Part shown: in pieces, positions 22,245 to 34,463 of the stretch
Position numbering within the stretch: the first letter of the stretch is position 1
Layout of the letters: each line of letters starts with the position of its first letter
Source of the DNA: Blattamonas nauphoetae
Taxonomy: Eukaryota; Preaxostyla; Oxymonadida
Reading direction: 5' to 3'
Length of the DNA stretch: 64,000 nucleotides
Assembly (NCBI GenBank): GCA_033064195.1
Contig: JARBJD010000112.1
Location: 1 to 64,000 of the forward strand
The notes under the pieces: generated by a model
Told to the model about the DNA's origin: nothing
The model's input: only the letters and a program-made list of their open reading frames with translations
Database searches by the model: none
Position numbers and translations under genes: made by a program

Positions 22245-23902
22245 GAATGATCTTAACCAAATCAATGCAACAATTGTTTCACTGATTTCAATTGTCGAAA
22301 AACAAAATGAACGAATTGAGAAGCTTGAAGACCAACTACAATCATCAAATCAAACAAATTCCATGGTTTCACCATCTTTTTGTTGATAGTTTAAACTTTT
22401 CGGGAATTAGCAGATACAAACTCTGAAGAACGAGATTCGTTCAGTGACAAATCAATTTTCCACAGTTTTTTCTCTCAATTCGATTATTGTCTTCGTTTTA
22501 GTTCAACCACAATCATGACCATCACTCAGCTCAACTTTTAACTGCTCAAACGAACATTGAAACTCGCCTTGCGAACCTCGAGTCTGATCTTCGTTCACTC
22601 GAGATGGATTTGAATTCAAACGATCAATCCGAACAAAACACTGTCTGAACGTCTATCTTAGTGGACATATTTTCTTTATTTTATGCGATATAGCGGGAAA
22701 TATCTGTGCTAACCCAGAATTTACGTCTCGTTGAAGCCAAGCAGGAACAAAGCGTATCTCTTGCTCATGTGAAACAACTGATTTCACAATCACGAAATTC
22801 ATCACTTGAATCAAGCATTACAGTATTGCAAAATGCTGTAGATGAATTAGATAACGAAGTTAGACATCTCAAAAGCACAACCAAACAGCCAACAATAATA
22901 CCAACTCTCTCCAATTTTGTAACTCATGATGAGTTGGATCTCTTATTGAATTCAACACATGAACAATCGATTGTCCGAAATGAAGGGCTCCTTCAACAGT
23001 ATTGTGACAGTTTGAACGATTGTGAAGATCGCCTAATTTCGAACCAAACTCAAATATCTCAGGTATAATCATACCATTCATTCGCTTATCTTTCATTGTA
23101 GATTAAAGCAAGACAGATTGAAATTGAACAAAAATCACAGGTGCTCGTCGAGACGGTGTCTCAGATTCAAGAACGAACAATGAATGAAGTAACAGTTGAT
23201 ATAGCGCGAACAAAGCAATCATTGGAACAATCGGAAGTTCGGCTCATCGAAATGGTTCATAATTCTGTGAAAGACGCAATGATGAAGATTAATCATCGAA
23301 TCGACGATGAGGCAACTCGCCTCTCTCGTCGTCTGCTGGAACTTTCAGATCCGTCTCTCAAACTCTCATCAGATTCCCGAGCACAACCAAATCTGACACC
23401 ATATCTCCAGCAGTTGAGAGAAACAGAAGGAACCATGAAGGTAATCGAAACTCACACATTACAGATGAAGGCACAGGTCGAAGCACTCGAACGACAGATC
23501 AGAGATAAAAATAAAGAGGTGCAGGCGTTATTGGCGACTGCAGAACAGAAGCATCGCGTTGAGGAGAGAAATAACGAAACCTTTCGTCTGACGTTTGACA
23601 GCAGACTTAATGCCCTGACCGATCGCATGAACGAGTTAACAGTGGAAAAGAGTACGATGGAAAACATTCGGCTCGAGTTGAAAGCTGCACGGGAGACCGA
23701 AAACAGTTTGAGAGCAGCACTCGTGAGAGAATGTGACGAACGCTTTGAGACAATCCAACAATCATGTCTGGCGTACATCGCCGCAAAAGTGGATAGTATG
23801 CGGAATACTCTTGCTGATGAAATCAATTCTGTTTTGGAGAGTGATATTTTAGATGGTGAAGAAGAGAATGGCTATCCACGCCGAAAGCGGAGAAATGAGT
23901 GA
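22245..23902 (+). CDS. Long coiled-coil protein
   Basis: The first recognisable exon follows a splice acceptor at about 22245 (NDLNQINATIVSLI...). The true start must lie in an unresolved upstream exon. Introns seen are about 22376-22429, 22464-22499, 22643-22693 and 23063-23100. The product is almost entirely heptad-like helix (EKQNERIEKLEDQL, TRLANLESDLRSLEMDL, VLQNAVDELDNEV, EALERQIRDKNKEVQ). It ends in an acidic stretch followed by RRKRRNE, a possible nuclear signal. No motor or enzyme domain is visible. It is probably a structural or cytoskeletal protein. It is followed by a membrane-protein gene 168 bp downstream on the same strand. Confidence 0.6.
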
Positions 23903-24070
23903 TTTTATTTTTGGGTTTCATTTCACCTTTGTGGATGATGTTTTTAAGGACAACTTGGAACTGGTTCGAGCAGTGCAAGAGTTGACTAATCCAACAAATT
24001 TCTTTCATGGGACCGCCCAACAATTCATCGGATTGTTCCCATTTAAAGCGTCTCCAAACCATCTTTTTGG

Positions 24071-24688
24071 ATGATCCTTTCCTTGTTAACTTTCATTTGT
24101 TATTGTTCTGATGAATCCAACCAATCAAAACCGCTGGTTCTCACAGTTCCATTCTTGGTCAGCCTCGTGATTACCATCATCATCCTTATTATTATCTATC
24201 AAGTATGGCTTCACAGAGCATTCCTTCAAGCAACTCGCGTGGTTGTAACCGCAGATGAAAAAGAATCGGTTCGTTTTACTCAATAGTAACTTTGCTAGGC
24301 AAGCCAAACACCAGATCTCATGGAAACACTAACAATCTCAGAACGTCTCGATATTCAAACACACCAAGAATCTTTTGATTGTGAATACAATTATGACGAA
24401 TCAGGGCTTGTTCATTTCAGAGCACTTCCAGGAGCCCCGACTTTACCCAAAGAATTCACAATTGTCCGTTCAAAAAAGAACAAAAAAGGAGTTATTCACC
24501 CCACACAACAAACTGCTCAACCTATTCGATCGTTGACAGATCAATACCCACGCTACATGGAGCACTACTATTCTGAGTTTGACAAACTCGCTCCACAGCT
24601 TCTCAACGGTGATCAACGACAGCGTCCAGAGGATCTAGGAGAGGAAGTTGAACTCATCTCTTATCCTCTCTTTTCACAACCAAGTTGA
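24071..24688 (+). CDS. Predicted single-pass membrane protein with signal peptide
   Basis: The protein starts with a signal-like MILSLLTFICYC. A very short outer segment follows, then a strong membrane helix (VSLVITIIILIIIYQVWL, about residues 32-49) and a cytoplasmic tail of about 145 residues. A 30-nt intron (about 24269-24298) links ADEKES to ASQTPDLMETL. The tail has an acidic patch (DCEYNYDESG) and a Lys-rich patch (RSKKNKKG). I do not recognise a family. Tyr-rich tail motifs (QYPRYMEHYY) could act in sorting, but that is a guess. Confidence 0.55.
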
Positions 24689-24965
24689 ATCCCTCTCATC
24701 ACACCACCTCAAAATTCTACACATTGGATATCATCAATAAATCGAACAATCCAAACTCTGACGCTCAAAAACTGATCCCTATTTTCTTTTTGAACCAAGA
24801 CAACGTTTTAGGGCAACCACATCCAAGATTCATTTGATGTCGAGTTTTCATGGGAATTCCAGTGACACTACTTTCCTGAGAGTGACACAGAATATGACCG
24901 TTTGACATGCTGACATATTTTTGAGTCTGATCAATCGTTCGACCTGTTTGTTGGGATCTCGAGAA

Positions 24966-25364
24966 CAGTCATTCCGGCTTCCGGTATTTGGTTCTCATTT
25001 TTTTCAAAGAAAGGGTTGATCTCAATTTGTCCGCGAATTTTAGAAAAATAAACAATTAGAGCAGTGAGTGACATTGATATGATCACACGAGATGGTTGTT
25101 TGTTCCTCAATTTCAATTTCTTCCTGCTGAAGACGGTGTGGAGACTGGTCAACCGGACTCAAGTTGAAATTATGGATTGAACTCAATCTGAACTCATTAA
25201 CGATTGCTTTATTTTCATTTTAGCATCACTTGTTCAATAATTACTGGCCTTTCCTGCTGTTTGATTGAAGAATGATAAATAGAAATGGAATTGAAAGCTC
25301 GTTCTCATTGATCACCCCTTTCTTGTTTTTTTTAAGAACCAAATACCGGAAGCCGGAATGACTG
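24966..25364. mobile_element. MITE-like element with 30-bp perfect inverted ends
   Basis: CAGTCATTCCGGCTTCCGGT... at 24966-24995 is repeated exactly in reverse complement at 25335-25364. The 339 bp between them have no coding capacity beyond chance frames. No target duplication longer than 2-3 bp is obvious. Size and perfect ends fit a young miniature inverted-repeat element; a simple hairpin is the alternative. The flanks 24689-24965 and 25365-25534 show nothing else. Confidence 0.7.
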
Positions 25365-25534
25365 AAGATCATCAAGTTGTCTATGAACAGATTTCACTAT
25401 TTAATTGACAATTTATTTGTTTATTATTGAATTTGAACATTTAGTGTAGAAATAATATAAGAATAGATTGATTCGACGAAACTGTGTCCACTTAATGGGA
25501 CTTAAGATCCCATCAAAAACCGCTCTCACAATCA

Positions 25535-26104
25535 ATGGAAAGCAATATCACTCTTAGAACTAGCGATGATAAAATACTTACTTACCCTCGAGATACCCTG
25601 AGAGTATTTCCGTTCCACAGTCATCAATGATTCTTGTCCGACATTTCCTTTCTAGTTAAGCCTATATCTTAACCGGAAGATGACAACATCTCAGAACATC
25701 CAAGAAATTCACCTTGAAGATATTCATTCACAGACAATGAGGAAGGTGTACAAATTTTGCGAAGACAAATCTAGAATCGATCGAGGGGGGGAGATGTCCG
25801 ACAAAATCGACACATATTTCGTACAATTCCTTGATATGAAAGAGGATCTCTTCTTTTCTGTTGTTGCTGCAGCCAGTTTCCTCGAAATAGAACCGCTTTT
25901 GGATCTTCTCTGGTTCATTTCTCCTTTTGTTAACTCTGATCTCTCTATTTTCCTCGATGATTTTTTTTCTATAGCCAAAGGATTGCTGTCGATATGAAGG
26001 GCCACGATGCCAAACATCTTCGAAGTAAGTACCACATCGAGAACGACCTCACAACGGATCAAGTCAAAGAGATAAAGCAGAAAAGACAATGGATGTACAA
26101 ATGA
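25535..26104 (+). CDS. SKP1: SKP1, SCF ubiquitin ligase adaptor (151 aa)
   Basis: SKP1 bridges cullin-1 and F-box proteins in SCF ubiquitin ligases. Two introns (25604-25655, 52 nt; 25913-25974, 62 nt) give 151 residues, close to the family norm of about 160. The BTB/POZ half runs from ITLRTSDDKILTYPRDTLR. The Skp1 dimerisation half has the typical LFFSVVAAASFLEIEPLLDLLC, followed by KYHIENDLTTDQVKEIKQKRQW, where family members have FNIKNDFTPEEE...ENQW. The length of the central loop and the last residues differ slightly from animals. It works downstream of UBA1 in the same pathway. Confidence 0.93.
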
Positions 26105-26603
26105 TACATCATTTAAGCTCATATTTTTGCTATTGCACATCGTTATTTTTGGTTTCTTTGGTGTTTTCAAAAACGAAAAATATGCACTTCCTACAAAGAA
26201 GATACCTCGTGAAATGTTCATTTTATTCATGTTTTATACAGAGAGCTTTGGTTGTCTTTTCCTTTTCTTCTTTTCTCCGTTCTTCGTTGCCTTTGAGCTT
26301 TCGTCATTGTCCGATTTCTTACATCCGACTAAGGTCATAGAGGCGAATCAACTCATCAGTACATCCACTGACAAGAATGGAACCACATAGTGCCATCGTA
26401 TCCAAAGAGCCAAGGTGAAGTTGAGGCGAGAATGGAACGGAATGGTAGAGGAGAGTGTCATCCTCTGTTTATGGCGCAGTGGTAGGATTACGGGTAAGTT
26501 CAAGTCCAATCATCCCTTTTTTGTATGTTCCAACAGGAATGAACGAGGGTTGAGATAGCGTCATAGGTTCAAAAACTTTCTAAGGGATGAATGAGCTGAA
26601 CAG
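26105..26603. other. Intergenic stretch with tRNA-like boxes
   Basis: There is no coding signal. At 26472-26482 TGGCGCAGTGG fits a pol III A box, and GTTCAAGTCC near 26498 fits a B box followed by a T run. The boxes are only 26 nt apart, too close for a whole tRNA, so this is at most a remnant. Confidence 0.35.
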
Positions 26604-27349
26604 ATGTCCAAGGATGGGATTGAAGTTCTCGTGATTGGTATTTTGTCTATTTATTCGTGATTTTTTGGGATGAAACTATTAGGCTACACTGGCGCAGGAA
26701 AAACCGTTCTCATCCAAAAACTGTCCGATGTCTGGCTTCATCTTTGATATTTTTCTTCACCATGTCCAGTATGGATCAAAAATAGCCAAAAAGACTCGTT
26801 CACCACCAGATTCTTTCTTTGACTTTGAATTTCCGCCACAACCAACAGTTTTTTCTTCATCAAGATTTACTTCTTCATATATTGATTAAAGACAGGATCT
26901 GAATTCTTTAAGGCTCAGTTCTCGAAGACAAAAATCAGGTTTCGGGAAATTGGCGGAGCTCTTCGATCAATTTGGGCCACAGGATTGAAAAACACAAACA
27001 AAGTCATGGTATCCTTGTATTTGATGTTTATGCCATCAGTTTCTCATAGATTCTTCATCTCCACAAGATGTTGCTGATGCACAATGTGAACTCCTCGAAC
27101 TTCTTGGGCATCCCGATTCTCAATCACTCCCATTTCTAATCGTCCTAACGAAGATGTTTGTACCGTCCCACCATTGATTTTCTTAGAGATATTGAATCTT
27201 CACTCCTTTTAGAAGAGATTAACAATGTATTACGTTTGGACATGCTAGAACCTGAAATGAAGAATCGAATACGCATGACTGAAACCTCAACAAAGACTCA
27301 TGAGAATTTTGATTCAATAATTGATTGGCTATGCCTTCCTCTTGCATGA
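26604..27349 (+). CDS. ARL16: ARL16-like small GTPase (184 aa)
   Basis: Five introns of 45, 40, 44, 31 and 31 nt (26638-26682, 26730-26769, 26848-26891, 27009-27039, 27156-27186) give 184 residues. The P-loop is GYTGAGKT. The G3 region is REIGGALRSIW, the ARL16-type variant of WDxGGQ, lacking the usual catalytic Gln. VMFLIDSSSPQD matches the next strand, and VLTKID is the G4 NKxD box with Thr for Asn. The G5 area is weak. The REIGG variant separates ARL16 from other ARF/ARL proteins. ARL16 has been tied to Golgi-to-cilium traffic in animals. There is no N-terminal myristoylation Gly. Confidence 0.75.
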
Positions 27350-27539
27350 TGTATTAATTTCGGATCATCTTTGTCCAATCGTCTCCTCATGTACATCGAA
27401 TATCCTCGACAAGTGTTCATGAAGCAACCTGACTCTTCGAGGCACTGCCAACAAGAAAAAGAAGTTAGTATTCTTTCATAAGAACATATGAAGTGTTGAT
27501 CAGTTTTGAATGAAGATTATCACCAAGAATAAAGAAAGA

Positions 27540-28362
27540 TCAGTAATCGAAAGAAGATGCTTTCCAGAGCCCATCTCCCAGATGATGAATCAATTCCAAC
27601 CCAATACCAGAATTAACCGAACGTCTGAAAAGCAAATCAATGACAAATAATTCAAACATCTCTTCTGATGACATGATTGCTCGTCCAATACCAATGGCAT
27701 GTTGTTTCCCTTCAGCGTGAATTGCCTGTGGGGAAAATTGGTGTTCAGATGAAAATGTGACATACAAGAACTTCATTTTTCTCAAAATCACCAAGAACTG
27801 CACCTGGCGTTGTGAGACCTCGGCACATGACGTCAGCCCCACGGATGATGAACTTAATTGCTCCCTTATCGACCTGAACATGCTTTAGGATGTTTGGATC
27901 TGCCAGTGAAGACAAAAAGTGGGGCAATTGAAGGATGGATGAGTAAGAAAAGAAGAAGATGAGACATCGATGTAGAACGCGTAGAGAAGGGACGAATGGT
28001 GTGTCACGTGTCTGGAGGAAGTGACAAACATCATCAACAATTAAAAGAGATATGTGATCACGACTGAAGGTATTGCATGTTGATGTAGTGAGGAATCATT
28101 CAGAATGAAGTGTATCAAGAAAAAAGAGAGACCATTTGGCTAATTGAATCGTTTTCTTTCGAGGGAGCAGAATCTCCATTGTCTCTTCGTCAATTGCTTC
28201 GTTTGCTTGGAGATTTTGCCGGACTTTTCTGAATTCCGACGTCTTGAGCTGTCCGAATTGAGTGATGTCTGTTTTGGGATTGTACCTGTTTATAGAGGGA
28301 TATTGATGTAGAAAGAGTATTTAAAAGACATTGTAAAGAACAAAAACATACTTTGTGAGCAT
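27540..28362 (-). CDS. MCTS1: MCTS1, density-regulated translation re-initiation factor (182 aa)
   Basis: MCTS1 binds DENR and the 40S ribosome to recycle subunits and allow re-initiation. Five introns (28351-28286, 28132-28064, 27965-27900, 27765-27726, 27657-27625; 33-69 nt) give 182 residues against 181 in human. The DUF1947-like N-terminal half has QFGQLKTSEFRKV. The PUA domain has HVQVDKGAIKFIIRGADVM, then AEGKQHAIGIGRAIMSSEE, and ends GLELIHHLGDGLWK, all diagnostic. The first exon is only 11 nt (MLT plus two bases). The start is 8 bp from the ATG of the divergent NDC1-like gene. Confidence 0.95.
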
Positions 28363-28370
28363 TTAAGTAG

Positions 28371-31300
28371 ATGAGAGAGAAGATTATGATGATCGTTCCC
28401 ATGGATGGAATGCGCGAACAGGCAAAGAGGATCCATCGCTATATCCAGTCAGTCTATGCTCTGGCTTCCTTTTTCAGCCTTGTTCTGACATGGCTCTTGC
28501 TTTTCCTTCTCATCAAACGGGTTTCGCAGTGTCTGCCTTTCTCCTCATTCTAAACTCTTTTCACTCTACTCTTGCATATAAATTTCTCCTCCACAAACTG
28601 TGTTCTCACACGAAACATACTCCCAATTTTATCCCATCTTCTCCATTTTTGATTGATTTGTACCAGCTCTTCCTGTGTACACCACCGTTATCATATCAGC
28701 AATTCTGTCGTTCCTCTTTTTCATCATAAGCCAATTTCTCCCAGATCGGCGTATGGTTTCACATTTTCATCATTATTGTCTTCTTTTTTGGATGTAGATG
28801 GAATTGTTCCTTCCAATTCAACAACAAAAAAAGAAAACGACACACAAACAACAGACAACAACGTTCAACTCCAAAAATTTGCATCACTCAGGAAGTATAT
28901 ACACTTTCCAACTCTTTCATCCTTTCTGGATGGATTGAAACTCCTTGGGAATTTGAGAATCAGCATTCTGTCATTCATCTCAATCCGTCTCAGACCTTTC
29001 TCAATCAAAATCAAGTCACCATTCAAAAAGTTTAAACCAGGTGGAGTTCATCGAATTGGGTTTAATTATCTATCATTTTTCTGGGGAGTACCAATTTTTG
29101 CCCTGCTCATCATTTTCTTCGCCCTCATCCTTGATTCAACGTCGTCCTCGCAATATTTCTCTCTCCGGATCCGATCATCAACTTTTCTTCTGAATTCTCT
29201 TTTCATTAATGGAAAAAGAGTCTTTCTCCGCGAGGAATTTCTCTCAACACTCCTCGTCATTGTCCTCCTGACTTTGACTTTCTCTCACACAACCTTCACA
29301 GAAATCCTCTCACCAAACTCAACTCAAAGCATGCATCTTTCACACGAATCCATCCGAGTTTTAGTGTCTCCTGGCCGTGTTACATTGACATCACTTTTCT
29401 TCAGTGTTTTGTCAATTTTTACTCATGCACTGGCTGTCACACTCCAATTCCTTTGCACATACACATCTTTCTATCTCTTTTCATCCTATTTCCTTCACAA
29501 ATTGGTCCAACGTTTCCAAATTCTCCGAAATTTCATCATCCCAATGGGACAATCTCTATTTGGCCCAATACACATTCCAAACACATTCTCTTTGCTTGGC
29601 AAATATATCGTGAAAGAACAAGACACATCACTGATCCCTATCCTTCGTGATGACCTCGCACGCTTCCTCATGTTCTATCTGACAATCGTCGTTTTTATCA
29701 TCGTTCTATTCTCCCTCACATATTCATTTGTGTCCCTACTGCCTCTCAAGTTCACATTGTTCCGCCCTTCCATCATTCGGATCATATCACGTTCCGTGAC
29801 GGCATCCTTGAAGCGTCTCTGGTCATTCATCCCACGACTCCTCAAATCGATGTCTGAGCGGGTCATGAGAAGCATGCTCGATCCATCAGACCAACTTGAT
29901 TACGATGATGCCCTTCTCGATCATTCGCAAGACGACATCGAAGGTGACGACCCAATGTCTCAAAGAACGAAAGCAGAACGAGAACAAACCGAAGAGAGAG
30001 AACGGAGCAGACTCTGTCTTGTTGTCGACGTTTTGAAATATCATGTTTCCCACAATGCACCAGACGAGGACGATACACTCAACGATCGTGTGCGAGCACT
30101 GACTTCGCTCTCGTCCCGCACTGCAGCTGTCCACTCACTCCAGTACCTGAAAGAACGGATGTGCGGAACAGAGCCGCAGGACAGTCTGTATGTTCAGAAG
30201 ACCCCACTCGCACGAAAATTCATTTTTGAGACAGACATGCGAGACACGTTCAACAATCTGGTGTACTCCCTCTCGTCGTATATCCTCGCCTCATCGTCGC
30301 TCTTCTCGACGGTGCCTGTCGACGCAAACGATCTTCTCGACCAGCTCACCCTCCACCTGATCAACAGAGGACTCGAGAAGAAGAAGGAGTACAAGGCAAA
30401 CCAGTCGCAGGATAGGCAGAATCCTTGTGTCGGGTGTTTCAAAGGAATGTTCCGCTGCTTCCGTGGGATGCGAAGGTGCTGCGGGCTCTTCTGCGGAGCC
30501 TGCTGCAATATCAAAACAGCGCGCCTGCAGGATCACCCGTCGAGAGACCGCGACGACACCTTCGTCCTCGGCGAAGACGACGAGTTCATCACTCTCTCTG
30601 GACGGGGAATGATGGATCAGCGGTCTCGCAGCATCACGCGCGAGTACGCCGGGCCTGAGTTCGATGACGAAGAGTTTGGAGCAGGACGGAGTCTCTTGCC
30701 GTTCCCACATTTCATGCTGCTCAGACCGGAGGACGTCACAAACCTCAAAAGTGAGATCGAGCAAGTGAAAAGCACGCTGTGGAGATCGACGGAGCGAGTC
30801 CTGTTCAATCGAGATGGAAACAGCACGAACAAGGCGAGTTTGTGGGATAATTGGACAATGGCAGCCATCTCGAGAAGACCTCCCTTCGCCACGCCGTCCG
30901 TGCACAACCAGTTCTTCCTCCCAACCAGCGCCTTCCTTCGGATTCACGATAATGCAAAAAGCTTCAACGACTCGAACACGAACTTGTCTTCGTATTTCAT
31001 CATCCAACCACCGCCTCCTCCCGAGTCTCTTCTCCACCAGGAACAGGCAACCCTCAGCTGCACAATACCACTGCAAGCTCTGCAAAACGATGGATTCAAT
31101 TGTGCACTCTTCCCTCCGCCGTTCCTCCCACACGCATCAATCTGTGCGATCACAAACAAGAAAAAGAAGAAGGACTCGTCCATCCCAATCACTCTCATGA
31201 CCCAACCGACATTCCAAAACGCCCAGCCGTTCAACCCGTATCAGTACACGACCACTGTCCCAACAAACTCCGGCGTCATCCAAACCAACCACGTCCAGTT

Positions 31301-32302
31301 TGCGCCAATGGTTTCCCAACCACTCCAACAATCCATCCAACAGCAGTACACCCAACAACAGCCAACCCTCCCTCAGCAGGCAGTGTACCAAACGCCGTTC
31401 GTCTCTCGCCCATCCGACCAGGTCTCCTCGACAGTCCGAGCAGTTCGCTTCACACCTTATCCGCAGGACACACAGCTGCAGATGCCACGCACAGCAATGG
31501 CGAGGCCACAACAACCGTTCCAACAGCAGCTGCAGCAGCAGATGATTGGAGCACAACCATACCCCACACCGATCGCCCCTCGCCAGCCACTCCAATCGGA
31601 TGTCCAGATGCAGCTCCAAGCAATGTCAGTTGGGCAGCTGTTTGAGCAGCTCGTGTCGAAGCTCAAGGAAGTCGTTCGAGACGTGGTCACTCCGGCCTTC
31701 AGCAAGTTCTTCGCCTTCTTCAGCTCGTTTGGTGTGTATCTCTCGTCTCTCCTGCTCTGGCTCAAAGAGAGGATCTTCTGCTTCGGCAGGCCTGTGATTG
31801 TCCCGCCCTTCGAAAAGTACTGCTCGACGATCCTCGGCTGCGTGTCTGCCGTGGAAGACGCTGTCCGTGTACTCGCCACTCTTCTTCTCGCTGCCAAAAA
31901 CCCCTCAAGTCACGACCCCACAAACGGAAGGACTGAAGATTCAATCGGCTTCACTCAAACACTCAACCACGCCGCCGTTCTTCATCCGCTCCAACTTTTG
32001 AAAACGTCGCTTCAGACAACGTGGTCAGCACTGGAACTGTATGGAATAAAACAGCCAACTGAGGACGACAATTCTCCAACAAGGAGTACACTCGACACGG
32101 CCGAGGCGGCAAAGGATGGGGTGATCAACCTCCAACGCAGTTTGATTCTGTCTATTCTCATCTTTCTTTTTCAGCTCTTGACACAGCACTCCAACAGATT
32201 TCGTTCGAATACAGTGGTGAGCTTGATGGAACGTCAACAGGGTATAATCAGAGTTATGGACACAGTTTCGATCGTTCGATGGATTTTCATAGTTTTTTGT
32301 AA
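28371..32302 (+). CDS. Large multi-pass membrane protein, possibly NDC1-type nucleoporin
   Basis: The gene spans about 3.9 kb. The start region (28371-28500, with membrane helix VYALASFFSLVLTWLLLFLLI) joins the main frame from about 28650 through at least one unresolved intron. A 35-nt intron (32140-32174) near the end is clear and yields the terminus TLDTALQQISFEYSGELDG. The N-terminal third has about six membrane helices (for example VPIFALLIIFFALIL, FLSTLLVIVLLTLTF, FLMFYLTIVVFIIVLF). The rest is soluble, with an acidic linker, a Cys cluster (CFKGMFRCFRGMRRCC) and a Gln/Pro-rich region. Six N-terminal helices, a long soluble half and a final D-x-x-L-x-x-I-x-x-x-F-type helix are the NDC1 plan, which anchors nuclear pores in the membrane. 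Sequence identity is too weak to be sure. Confidence 0.5.
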
Positions 32303-32442
32303 CCTCTCGAGGCTACTTCTCTTTCTTTTCACTTCACTTGATGAAATGAATGAAATTTTAAATCTTTTATCAGTATTTTCAGGAAATTCCAAGTGTTCAA
32401 AATCAAAAATAAGTTGTTAAGGGTGGTTTGAAAACTCGATAA

Positions 32443-33620
32443 ATGGAGGAGAGGGATGAGGCTTCTATCTCTCCCAATGATCTCCTTGATTCTTTGCAGT
32501 CAGTCCAATATGACATTCGAGATAAAAGAGAGGCTAATGCGTCATTTCATTCAGAAATGGTCTTATTCATCCATTTTATCATTTATCTAGAAAAGTTTGG
32601 AAGAAGAAAATGCAGCATTACATCGTGCACATGTGGTAAATTCTGTGCTCCAATTTCTCCAGGATGAAACATTCGATATAGATCAATTTCGAGAGAGTTT
32701 ATCACTCCATCTCTTCACTTGACTTTCATATCCCCCTCTTCGAATGTTACAGTCCTTCAGCAAATGAATACGTCTCAAGAACGATCTCAACCCCCTGTTG
32801 ATGAAATTGAAATTGCATATAACATGTTATCTCGAGGTTTGAGTGATAACATTCTTTTAACCATTCTCCAGATTTACAGCAATATGCATACACCTCCGAA
32901 TCCATTGAAAACTTGAATATGACATATGATCAACTTGCTCCAGAGAAAGAAGAACTGGAAAGGAGGAAGATAGCGATAGAGGAGGAAGAGAAAAATGACA
33001 TCGTCCAAAATGCCCAAAAAACAGATGAATCACAAGTCCAGCAAGTGCTTGAGCGAACATCACAGCGATTAATGTCAGATTATTGGATGAGGATATTGGG
33101 TGATGAGATTGTTGATATTTTTGCTGGTGAACTCGAAGAACGAGGAATTCCCAATCTTAAAGGGAATGGATTTGAATTTTTGCTACAATTTCCTCTTACA
33201 ACAATCACATCAAATTCAACTGTACGATTAAGATTCACAACACCACGCAACCAATTCACTCCATCCAATCTACTCTTCATTCAAACCGATGCATCCACAC
33301 TGACATTCATCCGGGACAAATTGAGCAATTTCACAACAGATTCACATCAGGAACCTTGGAACACGTTTGTTGGAGGGGAAACACACATATTAGACCTTCT
33401 ACGAAATGGAATTCAAAACTCACAGCCTTCCGGGACTCCTGTCGATGATTCTCAAGAACAAACTCCGCAGCAAGCGATTGAGAAACAACAGAACATTGCT
33501 CGGACGAACGAAATCTTGTTTATGTTGCAACAAGAAGAAAGGAACAGTCAAAATACGATTCTGTCTTCTCTTTCCAAGTTTCTGTCTTCACTTCGTTTCT
33601 TCATTCTGTCGCTTCACTAA
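32443..33620 (+). CDS. Coiled-coil protein with a compact C-terminal domain, unknown
   Basis: Splice joins at about 32570-32600 (intron ending ATCTAG), 32695-32750 and 32837-32871 give a continuous protein of roughly 330 residues. The N-terminal half is helical (LLDSLQSVQYDIRDKREA, LEEENAALHRAH, LAPEKEELERRKIAIEEE). A globular part follows (YWMRILGDEIVDIFAGELEE, then EFLLQFPLTTITSNSTVRLRF, then LRNGIQ) and ends in a hydrophobic tail. Coiled coil plus a small alpha/beta domain is the layout of several kinetochore proteins with RWD folds, but I have no motif to support that. It lies 140 bp after the NDC1-like gene on the same strand. Confidence 0.5.
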
Positions 33621-33709
33621 GCCTCTTGATTTGATGATGTCATGATTTAGTTCTTTTTTCATCGAATACACCAAGAATCCGCCCTTCGATTTGAATGTTC
33701 CGATGTGGC

Positions 33710-34333
33710 TCATGGCGGATTTTGTGTAGCAAAATTCAGAACAGGAGCCATTTCAATTCGTCCTGCGTGTGTTGAGAATTCTTGTGAAGTTGTTTGGGTG
33801 CTTTGTATTTGGTCCTGAGAGAGAACCGAACGTTTGGTTTGTTTCTTGAATTTCTTCGGGATTTGAGGATTCTTCCAATGATATGGTCGGGACAATGAAT
33901 GATGTCTTTGCACATTGGTTTCATCAATACTGCTATCAGAAGAAATATCGTCTGGTACGAGTTTTGTTGGAGTTCTGCGTTTGTTTTTCTTTATTTCTGG
34001 AGAAATGGAAGGTGATCCCATCATTGTCTTGACTGTAAGAGTATCAAGTATGATTTTATGATTATAGGTGAGCGGACTAGAGAAATGTGTTGTCGATGAG
34101 CGAGAATCTGGTTGGGTTGGTCCGTATTCGGATAAGGAAGATAAATGTGTTTCAAAATGCAATTTCGGTTGTATTTCTGGAGGATAATGGAGGATTCTAT
34201 GAATAATATCTGGCTGGGTGGCATCTTCTTGTAGATCGAGAAGGAAAAGGTTAAGTTGATTCTGTTCGTCAAGAGTGAGATCCGGAATTTTTGGAGTACG
34301 GATTGGTTGGGAAGAGCAATCTTCAAAAAGCAT
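33710..34333 (-). CDS. Hypothetical protein, 207 aa, mostly disordered
   Basis: This is a single-exon frame from ATG 34333 to a stop at 33710. The N-terminal 80 residues are helical with Leu/Asp/Gln (LTLDEQNQLNLFLLDLQED). The rest is Ser/Pro/Lys-rich with a basic patch (IKKNKRRTPTK) and an acidic DDISSDSSIDE. There is no recognised domain. It converges with the plus-strand gene ending at 33620. Confidence 0.45.
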   Translation of the reverse strand: MLFEDCSSQPIRTPKIPDLTLDEQNQLNLFLLDLQEDATQPDIIHRILHYPPEIQPKLHFETHLSSLSEYGPTQPDSRSSTTHFSSPLTYNHKIILDTLTVKTMMGSPSISPEIKKNKRRTPTKLVPDDISSDSSIDETNVQRHHSLSRPYHWKNPQIPKKFKKQTKRSVLSQDQIQSTQTTSQEFSTHAGRIEMAPVLNFATQNPP

Positions 34334-34463
34334 TAGTTGTTGTATTGAGATGACCTCAAAGAAAGTCGGGGCTTGATGAAAGGCGAGGATTTATCAAAAA
34401 TTATGGATTCATCATGTGAAAAGAAATAATTGGTGAAATGCGAAAAAATGAATGATAAAAATG

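Noticed and set aside
24931-25152. 73-codon minus-strand frame
   Set aside because: It starts inside the MITE-like element and uses its inverted end as coding sequence. It has no homology.
26461-26526. tRNA gene from A and B box matches
   Set aside because: The boxes are 26 nt apart, leaving no room for an anticodon arm.
15425-27349. Non-standard genetic code with TAA/TAG read as Gln, as in some oxymonads
   Set aside because: TAA ends UBA1, DUS1 and the anoctamin gene, TAG ends SUMO, and TGA ends SKP1 and ARL16, all at the expected family lengths. No internal TAA/TAG is needed in the conserved proteins.
30291-31133. 280-codon minus-strand frame
   Set aside because: It lies wholly antisense to the NDC1-like gene in a GC-richer part. 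It has no domain and Arg/Val-rich chance composition.
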